From Gemmatimonadales bacterium (GTDB lineage: Bacteria > Gemmatimonadota > Gemmatimonadetes > Palauibacterales > Palauibacteraceae), in the NCBI GenBank assembly GCA_030636765.1, contig DAOVWI010000020.1, positions 1 to 20,013 on the forward strand: 20,013 nucleotides of DNA, written 5' to 3'. Both the position numbers and the translations under genes were made by a program. The notes beneath the pieces are model-generated. The model did no database searches. It was not told the DNA's origin and was given only the letters and a program-made list of their open reading frames with translations. Of the stretch, positions 1-5,617 are shown piece by piece. Within the stretch, counting starts at the first letter, position 1. Each line of letters begins with the position of its first letter.

Positions 1-2
1 CG

Positions 3-335
3 GTCCTCCTGGCGATCGGGGCGACGCCCGGCGCCGTCATCCGGGCCGTCCTCCATGAAGCGGTGGCTCTGGGCGCCATCAGCCTGGCGGCAGGCGCGGC
101 CATCACGCTCCCTGTGCTTGTCTGGTGGCATCGCGCGCCGCCCGACGTCGGCTGGCTGTACGGCGACTTCACCATGTTCGGCGCCCTCATCCGGCCGGTG
201 CTTCGTGTCGAGTACGAGCCCTCGATCGCGATCTGGGCCGCCGCCGCTCTCCTGCTGACCGCGCTGCTGGCTTCCCTGTACCCGGCCGCCCGGGCGGCGA
301 GGCTTCCCCCGGCCGACACCTTGTCGGGCGACTGA
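3..335 (+). CDS. FtsX-like ABC transporter permease, C-terminal part (5' end outside window)
   Basis: Reading frame 3 is open from the first bases and ends at a TGA at 333-335, giving 110 residues of a protein that begins outside the window. The visible part starts in a typical FtsX/MacB C-terminal permease motif (LAIGATPGAVIRAVLHEA, the cytoplasmic coupling helix). A hydrophobic helix follows (about residues 21-40), then a short periplasmic stretch and a last membrane helix ending in LLASLYPAARAARLPPADTL, the usual family terminus (ALYPARRAAR-x-P-x-xAL). An internal ATG at 63 is not the real start because the homologous sequence continues upstream of it. The next permease overlaps it by 4 nt, so the two probably form a heterodimer driven by the ATPase at 1606. 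Family assignment is secure; the cargo is unknown. Confidence 0.88.
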   Translation, partial: VLLAIGATPGAVIRAVLHEAVALGAISLAAGAAITLPVLVWWHRAPPDVGWLYGDFTMFGALIRPVLRVEYEPSIAIWAAAALLLTALLASLYPAARAARLPPADTLSGD

Positions 336-1609
336 TGGTGCGGGCTCCCGTGATGATCCGCCTGGCACTCCGCAACCTGCGGCGGCAGGCGCGCCGCAGC
401 CTCCTTACAGCGGCAGCCATGATCGTCGGCGGCGCGCTGTTGATCTTCTCCGTCTCGCTCGGCGACGGCACCCACGAGGACTGGATCGAGGCCGGAGTGC
501 GGATGGGCACGGGCCATATCGCCCTTCAGGCGCCCGAGTTCCTGGCCACCCGAAGGATCGAGGATCGGCTGCCGGCTGAGGCGCGGGCCGCGGCGGAGGC
601 GGCGCTGACGCGGCCCGGGATCGCCGAACATGTGGTGGCTGTGGTGCCGCGGCTCGCCACCGGAGGGCTCGCCAGCTCCGCCGCAGGAGCGCGACCGGCG
701 CAGGTCGTGGGGGTCGACCCGGTCGCCGAATCGGGCTTCTCGATCCTGGACGACAAGCTCGTGGAGGGGCGATACCTGGAATCCGACGATCGACTGGCGG
801 CCTACATCGGTACCGGCCTGGCCGAGGGCCTGGAGCTCGGAGTCGGCTCGCGGCTGGTGCTCACCGCCCAGGACGCCGGTGGGGACATCGCGGGGCAGTT
901 CGTCCGCGTGGTTGGCATCTTCCGGACCGGGATTCCTGAGGTCGACCAAGCGCTCGTTCACATCCCTCTCGGCACCGCGGCTGCGTGGCTCGGCTCGGGC
1001 GCAGACGTCACGACGATTGCCGTACTCCTGGACCGCAGTCGGTCCGTTTCAAGGGTGCAACGGACGCTGCAGCGAGGCCTGGCCGGCCCTATCGGCGCCG
1101 GCGAGCTGACCGTGCTGGGATGGCGGAAGGCGATGCCGCAGCTCGACGCGGCGGTAAAGGTGGACGACCTGGGCCAATACATGTTCCAGGGGGTCATGTT
1201 CGGGATCATTGCGCTGGCGATCGTGAACACGATCCTGATGTCGGTGCTCTACCGGCACCGTGAGTTCGGCGTCCTGCAGGCGCTGGGCTTCACGCCGAGG
1301 CAGACGGGAGGGCTCATCCTCGCGGAGGGCGTGATCCTGACGGCTCTCAGCGGGCTCTTGGGCATCGGCCTAGGCCTGTTCGTCACCTGGTTCTTCTTCC
1401 GTGACGGGCTCGATATCTCCTTCACGTGGCAGGAAGACTGGAGCTTCTCAGGCGTGGTGCTGGAGCCGGTGATCGTCCCCATGTTCCGCGCCGCGAGGGT
1501 GCTGCAGGGCATCGTCTTTGTCCTGATGGTCGGAACGCTCGCGTCCCTCTACCCCGCCTACCGGGCGACGCGAATCGACATCGCTGAAGCCATGAAGTTC
1601 GAGCGATGA
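335..1609 (+). CDS. FtsX-like ABC transporter permease (LolC/E or MacB type)
   Basis: A 424-aa inner-membrane permease. Layout: first membrane helix at about residues 23-42 after a basic N-terminus (LRNLRRQARR), a large MacB-like periplasmic domain (about 43-280), then three C-terminal helices (about 284-306, 337-355 and 392-410). The coupling motif REFGVLQALGFTPRQ lies between the second and third helices, and the end LASLYPAYRATRIDIAEAMKFE is typical of the FtsX superfamily. I chose the ATG at 335 because it overlaps the previous stop as ATGA, the same junction used throughout the window; the ATG at 353 is a possible alternative start. It overlaps the ATPase gene by 4 nt. Established for the family: such permeases pair with a LolD/MacB ATPase and move lipoproteins, peptides or drugs out of the inner membrane using mechanical force. 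The substrate here cannot be read from the sequence. Confidence 0.9.
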   Translation: MVRAPVMIRLALRNLRRQARRSLLTAAAMIVGGALLIFSVSLGDGTHEDWIEAGVRMGTGHIALQAPEFLATRRIEDRLPAEARAAAEAALTRPGIAEHVVAVVPRLATGGLASSAAGARPAQVVGVDPVAESGFSILDDKLVEGRYLESDDRLAAYIGTGLAEGLELGVGSRLVLTAQDAGGDIAGQFVRVVGIFRTGIPEVDQALVHIPLGTAAAWLGSGADVTTIAVLLDRSRSVSRVQRTLQRGLAGPIGAGELTVLGWRKAMPQLDAAVKVDDLGQYMFQGVMFGIIALAIVNTILMSVLYRHREFGVLQALGFTPRQTGGLILAEGVILTALSGLLGIGLGLFVTWFFFRDGLDISFTWQEDWSFSGVVLEPVIVPMFRAARVLQGIVFVLMVGTLASLYPAYRATRIDIAEAMKFER

Positions 1610-2331
1610 GGGGGTCTGCGGATCCGAGCCGGGCCGCCGTCCACACCCGGGAGGTGTGGAAGGTCTTCGAGCAGGAGCCGAAAGACGTGCAGGCCGTTCG
1701 CGCAGTCTCGCTGGCTGTCGAGCGGGGTGAGTTCGTGGCCCTGGCCGGCCCGTCGGGCTCGGGGAAGACGACGCTGCTCAACCTGATGGGTGGTCTCACG
1801 CGGCCCACCCGCGGCCACGTATGGGTGGCGGGACACGACCTGGTGGGAATGTCCAACCGCGAGCTCGCCCGGATGCGACTGGAGCACGTCGGATTCGTGT
1901 TTCAGGCGTACAATCTCCTCCCGGTCCTCACGGCGTACGAGAACGCGGAGCTCCCGCTGCTCATGTCGGGAGTCGAGGAGGGGGAGCGGGGGCGAAGGAT
2001 CGGGGAGCTGTTCGAACGCACCGGCCTGGCAGGGCTCGAGGACCGGCGTCCCGGCAAGCTGTCGGGCGGGCAGCAACAGCGGGTCGCGGTGATTCGTGCC
2101 GTCGCCTCCAGGCCCGATCTCGTTCTGGCGGATGAGCCGACGGCGAACCTCGACTCGGTCACGAGCGACGCGCTGCTCGACATAATGGAGGAGCTGAACC
2201 GCGAGCTGCACACGACCTTCGTCTTCGCGACGCACGATCCCCGGGTCATGGAACGGGCGCGCCGCCTCATCCACCTCGTGGACGGAGTGGTGGCGTCGGA
2301 CGAGCGGCGAGGGCCCGAGCCGGACCGGTGA
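1606..2331 (+). CDS. ABC transporter ATP-binding protein, LolD/MacB family
   Basis: A 241-aa ATPase that powers the two FtsX-like permeases encoded just upstream. All catalytic motifs are intact: Walker A GPSGSGKT (48-55), Q-loop Q100 in VGFVFQAYNLLP, signature LSGGQ (152-156), Walker B DLVLADE (171-177), D-loop NLDS (181-184) and H-loop H210 in FATHD. The FQAYNLLP..TAYEN segment is characteristic of the LolD/MacB/FtsE branch that couples to FtsX-type permeases. The ATG start overlaps the permease stop (ATGA), and its own stop overlaps the GTG of the following barrel gene (GTGA), so the proteins are probably made stoichiometrically. Confidence is high for class, and none is claimed for substrate. 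Confidence 0.95.
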   Translation: MRGSADPSRAAVHTREVWKVFEQEPKDVQAVRAVSLAVERGEFVALAGPSGSGKTTLLNLMGGLTRPTRGHVWVAGHDLVGMSNRELARMRLEHVGFVFQAYNLLPVLTAYENAELPLLMSGVEEGERGRRIGELFERTGLAGLEDRRPGKLSGGQQQRVAVIRAVASRPDLVLADEPTANLDSVTSDALLDIMEELNRELHTTFVFATHDPRVMERARRLIHLVDGVVASDERRGPEPDR

Positions 2332-3539
2332 GCCGGGCGCGGCGCCTCGCGGCCCTGTTTCTGTGCTTCGTCCTCGCCGTCGTCGCTGCACCGCCCGTTG
2401 CCGAAGCACAGACCCCACTGCCCTGGCTGAGCGCCTACTACCTGAACGTTCCCCTGTGGAGCGACGCCGACCCGTTCAATCCTGGGGGATTCGGCGACGT
2501 GCAGCGTCTGCGGCTGATGGTGGATCCGAGCCTTGGTCCCGTGTCCGCCGAGATCGCGTACGAGCACCTGTTCTCCTGGAGCGCGGAAGCGGGTGGCACC
2601 TTTGGTGGTTCGGTGCCGGGGGCGGTGACGCCCGGTGGCGGCGAGTGGCTCGATCTCCAGTGGGTGATATCGGATGCCGAACACATGCGTTGGGCCCACC
2701 GCTTCGATCGGCTGAACGTCAGCGTGTCCGCCGGTGACGTCCTCGAGGCCACGGTGGGCAGGCAGGCGATCTCCTGGGCCACGACGCTGCTGCTGACCCC
2801 GACCGATCCCTACAAGCCGTTCGACCCGTCGGATCCGTTCCGTGTGTACCGGGCGGGGGTGGACGCGGCGCGCGTGAGCATCTTCCCGGGACCTCTGAGC
2901 CAAGCGGACATCGTGATTCGGCCCGCGGACTTCTCGACCGGCGAGACGCTCTCGGTGCTGGGCCGCTACCGCGGGGTGTTGGCGGCGTGGGAGATCTCCG
3001 GCTACGCCGGGGTGCTCTACGACGAGCCTGCTCTCAGCCTGGCGGCAACCGGCGGAATCGGCCAGGCCGCGTTGAGAGGCGAGGTCCAGTTCCGGGAGGA
3101 GGAGAACGAACTGGTGGTACGCGGGACCGTGGGGATCGATGCCCGCGTCGATGCGTTCGGACATGACCTTTACCTGGTGCTCGAGTACCAGCACGAAGGC
3201 TTCGGGGCCTCGAACGCCGGGGAGCTCTTCGAGGTCGTGACGTCCACGCCGTTCGCTCGAGGGGAGCTTCAGGTGCTGAGCGCCGACGTCACGGCGTGGC
3301 AGGCCGTCTACCAGCTGCACCCGCTGGTCGAGACACAGCTGCTCGTGCTGTGGAGCCTCAACGACTGGAGCGCACTGTTTACGCCCGGAGCATCCTACTC
3401 GGTGAGCAACGAGATTACGGCGCAGGCCGGGCTGTTCCTCGGGGTGGGCGCCGACAACATCACACCGGACGACCCACTGCCCTCCGAGTACGGAATCGTG
3501 CCCACAACGGCCTTCGTCTCGCTGAGCGTGTTCTTCTAA
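2328..3539 (+). CDS. Secreted, probable outer-membrane beta-barrel protein
   Basis: A 403-aa protein with a clear Sec signal peptide: basic MSRARR, hydrophobic core at about 7-22, probable cleavage after AEA27 before QTP. The mature part is rich in alternating hydrophobic and aromatic strands and ends in FVSLSVFF; a terminal Phe in a last amphipathic strand is the usual BAM recognition signal. Residues 143-182 (VGRQAISWA, then PTDPYKPFDPSDPFRVYRAGVDAAR) resemble a segment found in DUF1302/alginate-export-like barrels, but I cannot name the family with certainty. The GTG start overlaps the ATPase stop by 4 nt, placing it in the ABC operon, so it may be the outer-membrane partner or cargo of that exporter (inference). 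A hairpin follows shortly after the stop. Confidence 0.7.
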   Translation: MSRARRLAALFLCFVLAVVAAPPVAEAQTPLPWLSAYYLNVPLWSDADPFNPGGFGDVQRLRLMVDPSLGPVSAEIAYEHLFSWSAEAGGTFGGSVPGAVTPGGGEWLDLQWVISDAEHMRWAHRFDRLNVSVSAGDVLEATVGRQAISWATTLLLTPTDPYKPFDPSDPFRVYRAGVDAARVSIFPGPLSQADIVIRPADFSTGETLSVLGRYRGVLAAWEISGYAGVLYDEPALSLAATGGIGQAALRGEVQFREEENELVVRGTVGIDARVDAFGHDLYLVLEYQHEGFGASNAGELFEVVTSTPFARGELQVLSADVTAWQAVYQLHPLVETQLLVLWSLNDWSALFTPGASYSVSNEITAQAGLFLGVGADNITPDDPLPSEYGIVPTTAFVSLSVFF

Positions 3540-3567
3540 GGCGTCAATTCGTGTGTCCGCCAGGGGA

Positions 3568-3596
3568 GAGAGGCGGCCCGGAACGAGCCGCCCCTC
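3568..3596. terminator. Hairpin between convergent genes, likely bidirectional terminator
   Basis: An inverted repeat pairs 3568-3577 (GAGAGGCGGC) with 3587-3596 (GCCGCCCCTC). Nine of ten pairs match, with a 9-nt loop and a core of six unbroken G-C pairs (GGCGGC/GCCGCC). It lies in the 84-bp gap between the convergent genes ending at 3539 and 3624. There is no T tract on either side, so it is not a canonical intrinsic terminator, but position and stem strength suggest it stops transcription from both sides. Confidence 0.5.
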
Positions 3597-3623
3597 ATCC
3601 GCGTTCTTGAAGACCTCTAGCTG

Positions 3624-4091
3624 CTAGCTGCCTTCCCCCTCGTCACCTTCCTCTACGTCCCCATCGTCGTCGTCCATGCCGGTGCTCGGGCCAAGGACGT
3701 AGAAGCCGTCCCGGTGCCTGGGGCAGGCCTCGCCGAACGTGTTGGGAGCATCCGGATGTCGCTCCTCGATCCGGCGCCCGGCCTCCGCAGTGAAGTCCAA
3801 GACGGCCTGTATGCTCGTCGCGACGGTGTAGATCCCGACGTTCCATTCGTCGGCCCAGGCGTGGATGAACGTCCCCGCGTCGATGATCATCCCTTCGTCC
3901 ACGAGCTCATTCCAGACCGGCAGCGTGATCTCCTCGAACTGATCCATAGCATCACCAACTTTGTCCCAGTGGCACTGGAACATCGAGATGCGGAGCGTAG
4001 GCGGAGTGTCCTCGTCCTGGGCCGCAGCGGGCCGGGCCGCTGCGAACACGGCGACGAGGATGAGACAGAGGATGGGCGGGACTTTGCGCAT
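3624..4091 (-). CDS. Small secreted protein of unknown function with acidic tail
   Basis: A 155-aa protein I do not recognise. It has a signal peptide (MRKVPPILCLILVAVFAAARPAAA, cleavage probably after A24). The mature domain (about 32-135) reads like a small alternating strand/helix fold: TLRISMFQCHW, then a helix around 45-65, IDAGTFIHAWADEWNVGIYTV, then a helix 94-110. This order recalls ferredoxin-like alpha/beta dimers such as NIPSNAP/ABM proteins, but that is only an inference. Two cysteines remain after cleavage (C40, C123). The last 17 residues are almost all Asp, Glu, Gly or Ser. I chose the start at 4091 because it is preceded by a perfect Shine-Dalgarno and begins the signal peptide; an in-frame ATG at 4184 would bury the signal peptide behind 31 residues. 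Confidence 0.75.
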   Translation of the reverse strand: MRKVPPILCLILVAVFAAARPAAAQDEDTPPTLRISMFQCHWDKVGDAMDQFEEITLPVWNELVDEGMIIDAGTFIHAWADEWNVGIYTVATSIQAVLDFTAEAGRRIEERHPDAPNTFGEACPRHRDGFYVLGPSTGMDDDDGDVEEGDEGEGS

Positions 4092-4095
4092 GGGA

Positions 4096-4103
4096 TCCTC
4101 CCC
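4096..4103 (-). promoter_or_regulatory. Strong ribosome binding site fixing the start at 4091
   Basis: On the minus strand the sequence reads GGGGAGGA, four bases before the ATG at 4091. This anti-16S match decides the start in favour of the signal-peptide-bearing form over the upstream in-frame ATG at 4184. Confidence 0.8.
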
Positions 4104-4247
4104 GTGATAGAGGTTTCGTCGGTCGTCCGTTGCGCGATCGACGGGACAGCGGCCGTGCTGCGCCGCTGGAGCGGTCGGCAACATACGAAGGCGACCCGAA
4201 GCGAGGCTACCGTTCGCCCCCGTATCGGAACGCGCCTTGGGAGCTCG

Positions 4248-4670
4248 TCACTCCTTGTTCGCGGGCTGCATGGTGACCTCCAGGTCGATCCGGCTGCCAG
4301 AGAAGCGAACCAGCCGCTCCACGGTCCGGTATCCCTCCAGCACGATTCGGATCAGACCCTCCGTATAGCGCCGCGTAATGCTTCCGCCGGCTCCGCCACC
4401 CTGCACAGCAGCCTCTCGCTCCTCCAACTGAAACTCGTAGTCGGCCGGTGAGGTGCCGAGCGAGAAGAACTCCTCCTTGAAAGAGCCCGGTCTCACGCTT
4501 CCGTGGAACCCGGCGACATTGGCCGACACCTCCACATTGCCCTTCCGTTGGAGGTAGATTTGAGCCCCCTCAGGCACCGTCTGAACCGACAGCTTCTGCG
4601 TGGAGGCGCAGCCGGCCAGCAGAGCCAGCGCCAGGCAGGCGGCCGCATGGGCTACGTGTCTCGAGTGCAT
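4248..4670 (-). CDS. Lipoprotein with PEGA-like domain
   Basis: A 140-aa envelope lipoprotein. The N-terminus is a lipoprotein signal peptide with lipobox LLAGC; C21 is the predicted lipidated residue. Right after it, STQKLSVQTVPEGAQIYLQRKG matches the start of a PEGA-type domain (a short beta-sandwich repeat usually reading V-x-S-x-P-x-GA-x-V-x-V-D-G). The C-terminal half (EGLIRIVLEGYRTVERLVRFSGSRIDLEVTMQP) fits the rest of such a module, in which EGYR and the final beta strand are typical. A middle stretch (about 55-95), including a GGGAGG run, is not part of the usual repeat and looks like an inserted loop. GGGAGA lies four bases upstream of the ATG. Role unknown; PEGA proteins are generally thought to bind surface or peptidoglycan components. 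Confidence 0.8.
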   Translation of the reverse strand: MHSRHVAHAAACLALALLAGCASTQKLSVQTVPEGAQIYLQRKGNVEVSANVAGFHGSVRPGSFKEEFFSLGTSPADYEFQLEEREAAVQGGGAGGSITRRYTEGLIRIVLEGYRTVERLVRFSGSRIDLEVTMQPANKE

Positions 4671-4802
4671 GGCTTCTCCCGTTCTGGGCCCCCTCTCATC
4701 CCCTCCCGATAGACTCTGCGGCCAGGTGGGTCGTCACGGGACAGGAGGCGCCAGTCAACCACGCACGAACGTCAGCTTCCGACTCGAGTGGAAGAACCCC
4801 TA

Positions 4803-5366
4803 CTAAGCCTCCATGGAAGATGCGACCGCGCGCGCCGTGCCCCCGATGGCCACGAGCATCCACCCGGTGAACATCAGCTTGACGCCAACCAGCACGCCGA
4901 TCAACCACAACCCGGAGAGCGGCCACTGCCGCCAGATCATGATGGCCAGGAGCACGCTGACGATACCGGTGAACAATGCCGTTCCCCGCCCGCTCTCCAG
5001 CTTGAACGCGTACATGATCTCGGAGATGCCGGACAGGAGGAAATAGACCGCCAGAACCAGTGTCAGGGTCGCCATGGCGATCCCCGGCCGTGCCAGCATG
5101 TACAACCCCACGAGCATCGTGAGAACACCGAACACAAAGGTAATGACGCCGGCTCCCGCAGATCTTGCCCCGAACGCCCATACGAGCTTGACGATCCCGG
5201 CCCCGATCAGGAGCAACGCCAGCAGAACGGTGAACGATGCGCCCGCGTACAGAGGCTCGAGGACGGCGAGCACTCCGAGGATGATGAGGAACACGCCGAG
5301 TGCGGCCGCCAGGCCGGATCCCTTCTTCGCTGCCTCCATGGACATGCCGCCAGTCTCAACGTTCAT
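4803..5366 (-). CDS. HdeD family membrane protein (DUF308)
   Basis: A 187-aa protein made almost entirely of six membrane helices (about residues 19-37, 43-64, 73-92, 97-121, 129-145 and 151-173), arranged as paired hairpins with small-residue glycines (GVFLIILGVLAVLEP, ALLLIGAGIVKLVWAF, VYFLLSGISEIMYAF). Length and pattern match HdeD, the inner-membrane protein tied to acid resistance in E. coli; in other bacteria the family is found in many stress contexts and its biochemical action is not known. I chose the ATG at 5366 because GGGAGGA (5371-5377, minus strand) stands just before it. The frame remains open up to 5468, but the added residues have no homologous character. It is divergent from the purine operon across a 251-bp gap. 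Confidence 0.88.
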   Translation of the reverse strand: MNVETGGMSMEAAKKGSGLAAALGVFLIILGVLAVLEPLYAGASFTVLLALLLIGAGIVKLVWAFGARSAGAGVITFVFGVLTMLVGLYMLARPGIAMATLTLVLAVYFLLSGISEIMYAFKLESGRGTALFTGIVSVLLAIMIWRQWPLSGLWLIGVLVGVKLMFTGWMLVAIGGTARAVASSMEA

Positions 5367-5370
5367 CAGA

Positions 5371-5377
5371 TCCTCCC
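5371..5377 (-). promoter_or_regulatory. Ribosome binding site for the HdeD-family gene
   Basis: GGGAGGA on the minus strand, four bases from the ATG at 5366. It selects this start over the longer in-frame reading from 5468. Confidence 0.75.
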
Positions 5378-5518
5378 GTTTAATGGATGGAGATGTGATG
5401 GGCTTTGGCTGCATCGACCCTCCTCCGGACAACCGACCGAATCTGCGGGTACTCCAGGTGTGTATCAAGTGGCAGCGGCGAAGCTTACCAGCTACTTGGG
5501 CGGCTCTGCGAAGCCCGC

Positions 5519-5539
5519 CGGGGCGCCCCGCTGTATTAT
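5519..5539 (+). promoter_or_regulatory. Candidate promoter/operator of the purine operon: 12-bp palindrome next to a -10-like box
   Basis: In the divergent gap, a perfect 12-bp palindrome CGGGGCGCCCCG (5519-5530) is followed after three bases by TATTAT (5534-5539). TATTAT resembles a sigma-70 -10 box and stands out in this GC-rich DNA. It lies 78 bp before the XDH start. No good -35 hexamer lies 16-18 bp upstream, where the sequence is AAGCCC. That would fit an activator-dependent promoter, or a promoter whose spacer is covered by a repressor bound to the palindrome. Position-based inference only. Confidence 0.35.
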
Positions 5540-5617
5540 TAGGGCCAGGCCTGTCGCTGCCGAAGAGCGGCGACGGGGTCTTCCGCTTACGAGGACACGC
5601 GCGGACCGAGGGGGTGG

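Noticed and set aside
125..334. Upstream extension of the second FtsX permease
   Set aside because: It overlaps the C-terminus of the previous permease and reads as Arg-rich shadow; the ATG at 335 fits the overlap rule.
4092..4247. Gap between the secreted protein and lipoprotein genes
   Set aside because: 156 bp with a good ribosome binding site at one end but no clear -35/-10 pair or terminator on either strand.
3714..4451. Plus-strand open frame across the two small envelope genes
   Set aside because: It is antisense to a signal-peptide gene and a lipoprotein gene that both have good ribosome binding sites; its translation has no recognisable domain.
4671..4802. Gap between the lipoprotein and HdeD genes
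   Set aside because: Scanned for a gene, hairpin or promoter; nothing convincing in 132 bp beyond the GGGAGA site of the lipoprotein gene.
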